Under the pieces are notes generated by a model. That model was not told where the DNA came from, did not search any database, and saw nothing but the letters and a program-made list of their open reading frames with translations. Position numbers and translations under genes: made by a program. Shown one piece after another: positions 22,634 to 32,506 of a DNA stretch of 58,372 nucleotides (position 1 is the stretch's first letter; each line of letters starts with the position of its first letter). This DNA comes from Hymenopellis radicata (lineage: Eukaryota > Basidiomycota > Agaricomycetes > Agaricales > Physalacriaceae). Where the stretch lies: the NCBI GenBank assembly GCA_015501595.1, contig JADNRX010000340.1:1-58372 (forward strand), written 5' to 3'.

Positions 22634-22912
22634 ATGCTGGAATGCGAGTCGGACAGTTTGTATGATTACTAGGTATCTTGTCGCTACAGTTTGGACGCAT
22701 TTTCGTGTATTGTTTCGTCTTGTGAATCCGCGCGCACCATTGTACTTTTATTTGTATTTTTTTATTGCATTGCTGCACTTTTTTTTTGTTGAGCAGTTTT
22801 GGAAGGGGAGGGGCCTTGGGCCGATTAGTTTCCCTAATTTCAAGCGAGCGTAGCTAAGCTGCTACAAGGTCAGTCCATCTTGATCTGACTTGGGAATTTG
22901 GAGAGGGCTCCC

Positions 22913-23116
22913 ATTCGAGCCCCCCCCCATGCCTCTCCCTGCGCGAGTTTTTAGGCGAGTAGACTCGCCGAGTTTGTCTTCACCAACTGGGAACTTGTGA
23001 CTTGTTTCTGACCCGAGTAGGGTAAAACCGAGTTTTTTTTTACCCGAGTAGGCAAGTAGCCAGATCACAGGTATGTCACGAGTACCTGCCTACTCGCAAA
23101 CTCGTGGTATGCTCTA
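22913..23116. mobile_element. hAT-type MITE end, truncated
   Basis: The right end reads ACTCGTGGTATGCTCTA, which inverted is close to the TAGAGCATGCCACGAGT terminus of the 416-bp elements at 27830 and 37849. Internal GGCGAGTAGACTCGCC and TACCCGAGTAGG palindromes are typical of subterminal regions here. I cannot find the opposite terminus, so the left edge is only approximate. Confidence 0.5.
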
Positions 23117-23578
23117 CAACCACATGCTTCATGTCCGCTATGTCGAAGAGCAGACAAACAGTGTCCGTGAATTAATGCGTCGTCTGGGCGAGGATGGCGG
23201 TCGGCTCGAGGGAATTGGGAAGGCCCAGATGCAGACTTATCAATGGAGACTAAGGGAGTGGGAAAAGCAGTGGCGCAGGATCGAGATGGACTATCGAGAG
23301 CTCTCTCATCGAGTTGCACGTTTATCTGATAAGGTACGTGTCAGATGCTTCTTTACGACCCGCCACACCTGTCGTAGATAATCCTCGAAAAACGAATAGG
23401 CATCATACAGCTGTGCCTCTTACTTGCTGTACTCTTATTCATGGGCCTGACGCGTGGGTCGCAGAATGACTTCATGGACCATGTACTGATAATGTTTAAA
23501 AAGGTATGCGGGAATGGAGTCGGCAGCATCTGGAGTTCAGAGGAGACTGGTTTACCAGCTGTTCAAGGGAATGAGTAG
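23117..23578 (+). pseudogene. coiled-coil plus single-TM protein, 3' gene fragment
   Basis: After the MITE, a frame reads YVEEQTNSVRELMRRLGEDG, then a helical stretch rich in Arg, Glu and Trp (LREWEKQWRRIEMDYRELSH). A GTACGT donor at 23334 and a GTAG acceptor near 23378 join it to IILEKRIGIIQLCLLLAVLL and FMGLTRGSQ, a likely transmembrane helix. A further donor or stop follows near 23503-23578. This is the C-terminal part of an integral membrane coiled-coil protein, presumably cut at its 5' side by the MITE. I cannot name the family. Confidence 0.5.
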
Positions 23579-23702
23579 AAGCGACGCAGAGGTCGCCAAG
23601 CCAAGCTCACACCATTCAAGCTGAACAAAACACCATTTAAGTGGTCATCACCTCAGCATAATGGCCAGCTTAGTTTAAATGATGGTGGGTTGTTTTGGCT
23701 AT

Positions 23703-23961
23703 TACTGTACCATTTCGACCTTATCTTTGCATAACGCATAACGGGGGCCTGTGAAATGAAGAGTTGAGGGTACCATACTGCATAACGGCCAAAATTTGGC
23801 CCCAGGTAAGGCTCAAAAAGGAAATTTTTTGGTGCGGCGGCTATTGCCGCCGCTCCCGCCTGTCCATATAAGGAAATTGGACCCTGAATGAAGAGTAACA
23901 TCTGTGAAGAGTATGCATAACGCATAACGCCCCATGAAGACAAGGTCGAAATAGTACAGTA
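23703..23961. mobile_element. TACTGTA-family MITE (259 bp)
   Basis: TACTGTACCATTTCGACC ... GGTCGAAATAGTACAGTA. Contains GCATAACGCATAACG twice (inverse of the CGTTATG motif of the family) and the palindrome GGCGGCTATTGCCGCC. Its last TA is also the first TA of the next element. Confidence 0.85.
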
Positions 23962-24217
23962 CTGTAGCGTTTCAACCATAACTTCGTAGCCTGTGACCCG
24001 ATATGGTGTGAACCTACAGCGAACAGCTTCGCAATCAGGCACAGAGGCGGGAATTACCCAATTGGGACATGCCTGCTGTTAGGCGGGCCCGAAAATTTCC
24101 TTTTTGGGTGAGGTGACCCTGAAAATGCTGGCTGTGATGCAATATCTAGTATGTATAGCTTCGCTTTATAAGGCCTCGTGATCCAATATGAGAATTAACA
24201 GTTGAAACGCTACAGTA
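23960..24217. mobile_element. TACTGTA-family MITE, abutting copy (258 bp)
   Basis: TACTGTAGCGTTTCAACC ... GTTGAAACGCTACAGTA, of the other terminal subtype. It begins in the shared TA of the preceding MITE, so one inserted at the terminal TA of the other. Confidence 0.85.
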
Positions 24218-25074
24218 TTACCTGCGGATACTGAACTATGTAGATGTCAAAGTTGAATTCCCCACCAGCGTGCGTCACATCCCCCAGAGTATAACTAATT
24301 TCCATTGAACCCTTGACATACGGCTCTGAACTGCATCCGTGCGGCGGCGGCATCCACGACACGCTGAAGACCCGAATCCATTTTTGTCACCAATGAAAAG
24401 TGATAAGGAGGAGGTGAAGGGGTATGCGGCACATTGCAGGGGTGGGAGGGGGGAGTGTGATGATGGGGAGTGGATGAATATAGATGGGTCTGAGGTGGAG
24501 GAGCTGTGAAGGAGTTTTCTTTTTTTGAGTATTACTTTTCTTCTTCTTTGGAATCATAGCTATCATCCATCATGTTCTTCTCTTGCAATTTCTTCATCAT
24601 TTGTAAATTATATCAACCCGCTAGCATCCTTGCAGGGTCAATATTCATTTTTTCTGTCTAAGCAGTGTTGTGGTGTAACCCTCTTACGGCACAGGTGAGC
24701 ATTATGTATCTTCGCCTCCGCAAAGCTGCTAATCCTGCCTCGTTGCCAGTAAAAGTCAAATGAGTTGAACACCATTATCATGTATGGGCTGCTGATCTTG
24801 AACAATCCCTTTCCCCGTTCAGTGAAGAGTATTGAGTTCTCAAGCCCTTTGTGAATCAATCTGAACTTAAGAACACAAGGACTAATTACAAGTATTAAGT
24901 ACATGACCAGTTAAGCCTATGTCTCCGAGGAGCAAGGTAAGATCCGTTTTAGGACTTATGCCCCCACATTTTAAGTAGAGTTGCAGCAGGAGTTGCAATT
25001 AAATTGCAACAGGAGTTGCCTGTTCGGCAACTCGATCAAGTTGCCGCGACTTTGCCACCTGTGACAGCGGAGGA
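24218..25074. other. intergenic stretch, short minus-strand exon remnants possible
   Basis: No gene can be defined. A minus-strand frame near 24240-24330 (MEISYTLGDVTHAGGEFNFD) looks coding-like and ends at a GTAATA donor candidate, but has no partner exon that I can find. TAGAGTTGCAGC at 24975 followed by TTGCAATTAAATTGCAA and related palindromes resembles a truncated hAT-type terminus. Confidence 0.35.
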
Positions 25075-25431
25075 CAGCAGATCGGGCTGATTTCTTAGAG
25101 CTGTAGCCAGATGCGTTGATCAACCATGTGAGACCCGGCGAGTGTGATGCTTCGGAGAACATTCTAGGCCATTCCTGACGTCATTTAGAGTCTACTGAGC
25201 ATGCATCATATCCCGCTTGGTATACAGCAGAGAACAGCAGACCTGGCTGATTTCCTACAGCTGTAGCCAGACGTGTTGATAAACCATGAGAGACCTGGAG
25301 ACTGTGATGCTTCGGAGAACATTCCAGGGTGTTTCTGAGGTGATTTAGGGACTACAGATTGCACATAATATCCCGTTTGATACACAGCAGAGAACAGCAG
25401 ACTGGGCTGATGTCCTAGAGCTGTTGTAAGG
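25075..25431. repeat. 160-bp minisatellite array, inverted right copy
   Basis: Just over two units in reverse complement to 1-560. GTGATGCTTCGGAGAACATTC occurs at about 25145 and 25305 (period 160), with GGCTGATTTC and CTGTAGCCAGA at matching offsets. It ends abruptly where the gypsy leader begins. Confidence 0.9.
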
Positions 25432-27536
25432 TATCTTTTTGGTAAACATTTTCTTACCTGTACTACTATAAATCTATCACTACGTAGCTGGCCGAAGTGC
25501 CGAATAGTTACTAGTTGTACTAATTACGCAAAAACAATTCAATCAATTCTTACTCTTACTTTCATGTCTCTGTGCACCTGGCCGCAGCTCTGCGCCGCCC
25601 AGTGCTGACTGTAAGAGAGGACTTCGGTTCTCGCTCAACCACTACACCACCGTACTCGTTGCCCGCTCGTAACGGATACCCGAACCCCATAAGAGGCGCC
25701 CAACTCTTACAGTGGTGGACACATTGGGAATCCCGTTACTACCGCTATGTTATCCAGTTTAAAACTGGATCCTTTTAACATTGATTCTATTTCTCCTTCT
25801 CAGAGATTTGTACTACCCTCAGGAGTTCCCGTCTACGTTGAACAAGATTCATCGGGAAGTCGTTATCTGTACCCGTTAAATCCTCCCACTCCGTACCGAC
25901 ATCGAATCAGCAATCGTCTATCCTTCCTCGACTCTCGTCCGTCATTCGCTGAAGCGATCTCTTCTCCCACTATGACTGAGGATGGCAGGCGTCGGATGGC
26001 TCGTGAATTTGTACCGGATATCTCTCCCCACATGTCTTCATTACCTCCTTCTATGTCTTCGGCGTCGAACGTGACCCCCAGATTGACGCAATCCGTCAGC
26101 TACGCTCAACCACTAGCAGGACCATTGGGTTTACAGGATTATGAGGATACGCCTATGGGAAAACTCATGAGAGAGTACCGAGACGGCCCCAATAACAGTT
26201 CTGGAGACGACGAATAATTATCTACATTTTTGGACATCGCAGATCTATTCCAATTCAAACTTCATCCTTCCCATATCGTTGACCGAGGTCCCGATGTTAC
26301 GGATCACTATGCGCTACAAACGGGGCGGTTTACCAAGTTCCAAAAGGTCACCAACGAGTTGCAAGCATTCATCAATGCTGCAGTCAAGCCCATTCCTGGA
26401 AGAAAGATGGCATACGTAGTAGACCCTAAAGGGAAGCTTCTCAGGATGCTACAAGGTACTCATGACATCGCCATCATTTTTACCATGTGGCTTACTTTAC
26501 AACGTCGTTTGAGCTCGGGAACTAAGACTATGGAGAACTATGAGAAGGAGTACATCAACGGAGAAAAACCCGCGTCACCAGCATCGACCAACCCAGAGGT
26601 TTATGAAGGAGTAGCTTCTGTACAATCAGATAAGGAAGCAATTCAATATTTGTATCAGAACATTCCCCATTTACATCGCCATCTGAACATGCTACAGCGT
26701 CGGAAAATTCGCAATTTCGTCAATTTAGACGCTGTGTTTCCGCTTGCAGAAGCTGAAGAAATCTTCCCTCTTCCAGGTCGCCGAGCCTTACCAGCCGTTA
26801 CGACAAGTCAGGGAGCAAATGTATCACAGGCTGAGTCATCAACCGTGGAGTCGACCTTGTCATCCGCAATGAATCTCACTTCGTTCATGAAGCCCTCAGA
26901 GAGGCGTAGAGATCCTTTTAAGGACTCCTCTCTTTTGACGGGTGCAAGTTATTTTGGGACCATTTCGCCTGATATTCAACCTGAGCTTTCCCCTATGTTG
27001 CCGCGACCATTACCTACGCCAACTGCTTCGACCTCACAAGCCTTGGAGACACCTCTGTCGATGCCGCGTCAGCCGCTAGTAAGACTACCTACGCTAATAA
27101 GTTCGACTTCGCGCATAGGAACAAGTTCCTTACCAGCATGGACGGCAAGACTTAGGGGACCCAACACCCCCAACAACCGTCCGTGGTTAAAAACGATGAA
27201 GGAACTTATGTCTTGCAGTCGGATGGGCTAACATATCGCAGGGTGGCCGATCCAACAGGAGTACCATTAGCTCCTATTCCGGAAGTGTTGAGTTCTCCTG
27301 ACGTTTCCGACTCAACCATTCGAGCTCCTCATCCTACATCAGTTCAACAGCATCAGTCTATTAGTTCCTTCCTTGCTGGAAGGCATGACTCGATACCGTC
27401 TCAGCAGCTGCATCCCACGAATGTTCCCTCTGCGGCGGATCCAGAGGAACCCAGGCCGTCCAATACAGCACCATCTTCAAGGCGCTCACATCATTCAGCT
27501 ACACCCCTCGCTTCTCAGACCTCGCACCGATCATAA
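25432..27536 (+). pseudogene. Gypsy-type Gag N-terminal region and leader
   Basis: Leader from 25432, then successive plus-strand frames 25747-26217 (PSGVPVYVEQDSSGSRYLYP), 26230-27231 (NELQAFINAAVKPIPGRKMA) and 27183-27536 (DGLTYRRVADPTGVPLAPIP). They are the Pro/Ser-rich N-terminal Gag of a fungal Ty3/gypsy polyprotein, judged from their position upstream of the Gag core and protease. One frame becomes three through stops and small shifts, so it is decayed. No LTR pair is visible. Confidence 0.6.
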
Positions 27537-27539
27537 TAT

Positions 27540-29083
27540 TCTCATCACTCTCAGCATCCTGTTCCTCCATCTGGAGAAGGATCTCCAGGAAGTCACTATA
27601 GCGGTGGAGGAGGGGGTTCAAGTGGTAATGACGGAGGTAGAGGAGGTGCACCGCCCTCGGAACCAAGTGGCGGAAGTGATGAAGGTGACGAGGATCCACA
27701 TCGACGAGGCCCAAGAGGCCTCAGAGGGCACAGAGGTGAAACAGACAGACTAGGAAGAGATGGTGCTCCTGGTCTGAATGGTCCTTCTGCTCCTAATGGG
27801 CCTGCTGGTCGTAACGGTCCTTCTGGTCCTAGAGCATGCCACGAGTCTAAACCCGGGTCCAGCAGGTCGAGTTTGCGCGAGTTTGCATATCTGAAGTCTG
27901 GACTTGCGACTTGTCTCAAACCTGCGAGTCGTGGGTCGAAAACTTGCGAGTTTGCAAGTTTTTAACGAGTTTTGAGCTATAACCCACTCATATCACCTCC
28001 GACTGAGGTCAAACAAGTGCAAACATCATCTCTATAGCCTATTACAGCTCTGTTAGATCATATTCATATGTATAACACAGTTTATATGCATAATATTATA
28101 TCTTAACTGACTACCGGAACCTGCACAAGTACTTGCAGAATGCTTCAACCTCAAACCTGCGACTTGCGCAAATCTGGGTCACGAGTCACGAGTCGCAGGT
28201 TACCTGCGAGTTACCTGCACTGGCCGAAACTTGTGGCATGCTCTATCTGGTCCTAACGGTCCTCCTGGTCCTAGCGGTCCTCCTGGTCCTCAAGGACCTC
28301 AAGGACCTATGGGTCCCCCAGGTCGTGATGGAAGAGATGGAGATCCAGATCAAAGAGGTCGAAGAGGTTATCCTGCAGGTTATTGTGGCCGAAGAGGGGA
28401 TGATGATAATGGGGATTATGATGATGATGGCAGCGACGAGGAAGAGGAACGACGTCCTCCAGCCTACGGGAGATATGTATCAACGATCAAGGCGGAATTG
28501 AAGATAGATCAAATTCCTAAATGGGACGGGAACAAGTCCAAAGCTATTGGGTACTTCCATGAGTGTTTAAATCTCGCAGACTGCGGCGGTTGGCTCCCGG
28601 AAGCGACTGGTTACTGGCTCTAGATGGGTTTCGAGAAAGATTCTGAGATACATCGCTGGTGGATCGTACTCCCAAAGGCGGTGCAAAATCGCATGTGTAC
28701 GCATATCACGCAGTTCTTGGCAGAAATCAATGAGAACTATCTTGGTGACAAGTGGGAACATGAAATGCAGGCCGAGTACCAAGTGCAATCTTTCCGCCAG
28801 AAAGGTCATGAAGCCGAAACACCTGCTGATTTCATGAGCTGGCGTGCTATTTGGTTGCGAATGCTTACCACGGTGGAAGAAGGAGGTGAACTAGAGATAG
28901 AGCAGATTCTCAAGGCTGTTCCTATATCTTGGCTCTCAATTCTACAGGTAGACAGCATCACGACGTTCACTGCGCTATATAAGCGTGCTTCGGACAACGA
29001 AAAGAAGCTCATTTATGAAGCTAAGCTATCCACTTCACGATCCTCTGACAACATCATTTCATTGTTGAAGAGTTTGGGGTGAA
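27540..29083 (+). pseudogene. Gag core with collagen-like Gly-X-Y segment
   Basis: Gly-rich frame to 27829 (GPSAPNGPAGRNGPSGP), interrupted by a 416-bp hAT-type element, then resuming at 28246 with GPSGPPGPQGPQGPMGPPGR, an uninterrupted Gly-X-Y run. The Gag core follows: IPKWDGNKSKAIGYFHECLN; a TAG stop at 28621-28623; then RWWIVLPKAVQNRM, TPADFMSWRAIWLRML and DNIISLLKSLG to the stop near 29082. The collagen-like tract is unusual for Gag. Confidence 0.7.
27830..28245. mobile_element. hAT-type MITE, 416 bp, perfect TSD
   Basis: Starts TAGAGCATGCCACGAGTC and ends GACTTGTGGCATGCTCTA-like (inverted repeat; the right end reads CTTGTGGCATGCTCTA). It is flanked by perfect 8-bp copies of TCTGGTCC at 27822-27829 and 28246-28253. 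Non-coding, with CTTGCGACTTG and CAAGTACTTGC palindromes. It has the same length as the inverted copy at 37849-38264. Confidence 0.93.
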
Positions 29084-30015
29084 CATGCCTCGCTTGAATG
29101 TGAAAGCAGACGTTCATGCATATAACTCTGAGCATGTCGAAGGCCCGATCGCGTTAGAATCGGAGGCATTCACGACAACGACTGAAGTGGCCAATGATTA
29201 TTCTTGCTCCCACTGTCACGGCAGCTGTTCGAGAGCCGCGATGATCGCTTCTCAAACGTCGGGGGGGGATGCTATAGCATCTTCTTCAACTGTCAATTTC
29301 TCGGCAGAGGGCAAGGACGTCTACACAGTATTTAAGCAATTCAAGCAACAGCCGCCTAAAGGAGGATACCCCTTTCCAAAACGAGATGATGTGAAAACGA
29401 AGCTTTGGAAACCTTCGATGCACAAGACCCAGATAAAGCATACAATGCTGGATATCAGGTGTTAATCACTCAACATGCCGCTCAATACGCTACTCAGGAT
29501 TTTAAGAGAGCATCTCATGGATTTGGAGTCGACGTAGCATCAAGCGCGTCATCCCCCATTGAGAGTAAGACCCCTAGAACGACAATGGAAGACTGGGACA
29601 GCAAGGATGAGTTGTCAGATGAGAAAAGATCAATTTACCCATGGACAGCCGTTACTTGTTCGAAGTTTTTGAAGCCGAGCATGATGACAAAGCCTCGAAG
29701 GTTGAACAGTCGGGCAAAGACCCTCCCGCGGACACTCTGAACGAGTTTACCACCCCTCAACCTTCAGTCGAAGAAGAAGAGGTACCGCTTCCATATGTAT
29801 CACCTAAGGCTAGACGTTTGAAGCGGAAGAGGAGTCATCGAGACGGGGAATCAGCGAAGAACATCTCTGTGTTATCTATTAGAGGTCGTATCGGTCATTT
29901 GAGTAATGGAGAAATAGACCTACGGCATGATTCTTGCGCGAACATCTCTCTCATTTCAACTGACTATTACGCTTCTCTGCTACCTCCTCCTTCTGTATAT
30001 AAAGGGGAAAGATGA
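29084..30015 (+). pseudogene. Gypsy Gag tail and aspartic protease
   Basis: Frames 29079-29465 (YSCSHCHGSC, FKQQPPKGGYPFPKRDDVKT), 29405-29740 (GYQVLITQHAAQYATQDFKR) and 29641-30015. The last contains ISVLSIRGRIGHLSNGEIDL followed by RHDSCANISLIS, the position of the retropepsin active site; here it reads D-S-C instead of D-T/S-G. Reading stops at 30013-30015 and the rest of pol is absent. Frame shifts and the missing reverse transcriptase mark it as dead. Confidence 0.75.
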
Positions 30016-30322
30016 TAAAACAGGACCACTTATTCTTAAGATATCTCGGTCAGACCGAGATAAGATAAGATTCTTAAGATTGTGCCCAACTCTGTGCTGC
30101 ACTCAAATCTTAAGGTCCTCTCAGTCTTAAAACTTAAGATGGTCCAATTGCAATACATAAACACAACATAATATTACTATGAGATGGTACTACTGCATCT
30201 TCTACTTCACTGTTGAGGAACATTTGGGGGGCTCACGGGCAGCATCACGGAAACAGTCCTATATGGTCATGGTCAACAATGAAGCAATCAACATCACAAC
30301 GGCGTCCAAGATGATGGAGCCA
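30016..30322. other. palindrome-rich stretch after gypsy remnant
   Basis: ATCTCGGTCAGACCGAGAT (about 30039-30057) is a perfect hairpin. TTCTTAAGAT-type sequences recur, and GGACCAC near the left is mirrored by ATGGTCC near 30140. Possibly a small foldback element that truncated the gypsy. No gene. Confidence 0.4.
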
Positions 30323-30548
30323 ACACATATACCCTTCCCACCGGTAGTCCAAGGCCTCCACTTCGGCCCATTCTCCTCATAGACCTCCTCGCATATCATC
30401 TGCAGCGCGCTCTTCCCACCATCTCCACCTTCTCCACACATATACCCTTCCCACCAGTGGTCCAAGGCCTCCACTTCTGCCCATTCTCCTCATAGACCTC
30501 CTCGCACACCATCTGCAGCGCGCTCTTCCCACCATCTCCACCTTCTCC
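30323..30548. repeat. 113-bp tandem duplication
   Basis: ACACATATACCCTTCCCACC starts at 30323 and again at 30436; the two 113-bp units differ at only a few bases. ORFs in it are pyrimidine-strand shadows. Confidence 0.85.
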
Positions 30549-30947
30549 ATGCCTCTCACATTCCTACAGTCCACTTAAAATCTTCTCCAGCCGTAAGCTA
30601 AGCGCCAGCCCATAGTTCATATTGCTGACCTTCTTGAACCGACTAGCATGTTTGAACCCATCCACCTGATTTGAATGAGGTGGACGGGCAATCCATCTGA
30701 GGTGGAAAGGAAAGAAGGAAGGAAGGGCAGGAACGCCACGTACAGTAACACGAAGGAGACGTTGGTGATAATTTGCATAGCGAAGAACTATGGTGTCATC
30801 AATACAAGCTCATAACGCAGGCATACCAGCGACACACAAATAAAGAATGGAGCTGTAGCGAGCAGTGCAAACCCGTATCTTGACGGCCACGAGACGGTTT
30901 AACGGATATCATCACGGGCAGTGATGATGGCGTGAACGATTTCGGAT

Positions 30948-32107
30948 TCAGTGAATTGTTCTGCATTGTCGCAGAGCCCGGCTAATGAATAAAACGAACA
31001 AGATCATCGATGAGATAGTCATCTGCTGCAAGACATGAGAAATGTAGAGATTTGAGGCATGTAAACTTACATGACTGACGTCGTCGTCACTCTCATCCTC
31101 AGTCTTTTCCTCGCTGTCCTCGTCTTCTTCACCCCCATCTGACTCTGAGTTACGTGACGAGTTCCAGCGGTCTATTTCCATCTCGCTGGCGTTGCTTTCA
31201 TCACTAGTATAATCCATACGCTGTCCAGAGTTGCATTTGAGGTGCTTTGGACGTCCAGCACCACGTGTCGTCCATCCTCCACTGACTGAATTCTCATTAG
31301 TGGTTGCGACACGTTTCCGCATGTTCCCAATGTTGGCATCGGCGTCTACAAGCATATTTGAGTCTGCCTTGTGTGCTAGCATTGTCGGGATGGTAAGCGG
31401 CGAAGGTTAGGCTGTAATGGAACGAGAACCGGACGTGATTTGGGTGATGAAATTGAGGCGCGTGGGGGCAGATGGGTGACAGTGGATACAGCTCGCGAGT
31501 TGCCACCGAGCTTTCGAGCTGGCGGTGAATGGCGAAGGGGGTATTTCTTGTCGCATGCGTCGCAATTGAGTTCATTGTTTAGGCCGCGTTGCGCCATAAT
31601 TTGAGCACTCGGCCTTCACGTCGCCGAGTGCAGTGTTGGCATTGGCCGTAGTGGTGACACTTCAAAGCATGTTGTTGGCAGCAGCACCAGGATTATTACG
31701 AGAAGCCGTGCTCGATGTGCGAACAGTGAGAGTGGAACGGCCATTCGCAGTTGGTGTGTTCTCCCACGCCTGATGGTTACTGAAGAAGGAAGGAGCGATG
31801 GTGGCGGGTGTGGACAGTGAAGGAGTATGAGAATCGAGTGATGTCTTGACATCGAGTCTGGGAGCGAATAAGTACTCCTCCAAGCGTGGAATGGGGAAAA
31901 GAACTTACCATCGAGGTAGATGGGGCAGGTCCATCGAGCCGGTGCATGTGCGAACAGGGAATGGTGTTCGATGGATGGGCTCACAGGCGACGAGCCCTTG
32001 TCGTCAGCCATATCGCTGCTCGACTGACTGATGCCATCGTCGCGAGACTTGCTCTCATCCTTCCTGGCGTCCTTATCGTTCCCTTGGTCCGTGCTGTCGA
32101 CACACAA
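30948..32107 (-). CDS. uncharacterised acidic/Ser-rich minus-strand gene
   Basis: Likely exons from right to left: 32107 to about 31908 (DQGNDKDARKDESKSRDDGI ... ARWTCPIYLDG, ending at a GTAAGT donor); about 31880-31662 (EYLFAPRLDVKTSLDSHTPS); and 31382 to about 31072 (MRKRVATTNENSVSGGWTTR ... GRPKHLKCNSGQRMDYTSDE, then an acidic run). A Cys pair frame (NCDACDKKYPL) lies at 31597-31550. Splicing is not resolved. No domain is recognised; the composition suggests a nuclear, mostly disordered protein. It is divergent from the KDZ pseudogene, with about 400 bp between them. Confidence 0.4.
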
Positions 32108-32506
32108 GTCATCCTCCCCATCTACGGCTGTTGCAGGCCGCAGTCAAAGAATCAATAGAAACAAAAAGAGCTCGACATCGGCCAGAATGATGACGGGCAA
32201 GAGCAAGGTGGAAATTTTACTCGCATTCACGGATCAGCAATACGGAGACGAAGCGATCATGGTCATGGATGAGCGCGCCACCTAGCCATGGGTGATGGGT
32301 GCCTAGGGTACAGAATCAGAGTGAATTCAAAGTAGAATGATTGAAGGAATGATAGAATATGCAGCTGGAGATGGCCACGACGCCATTCAGCCCAGATTTT
32401 GACTCATTGCTTCGTTAGAGGCATAACGAGACAGTGCGCGGGCTAAGGCAGTTCCTGCTCGGTGCTCCTGCTACGTTCCAAAATCAGCCCCGACGAGGAT
32501 ACTGAG

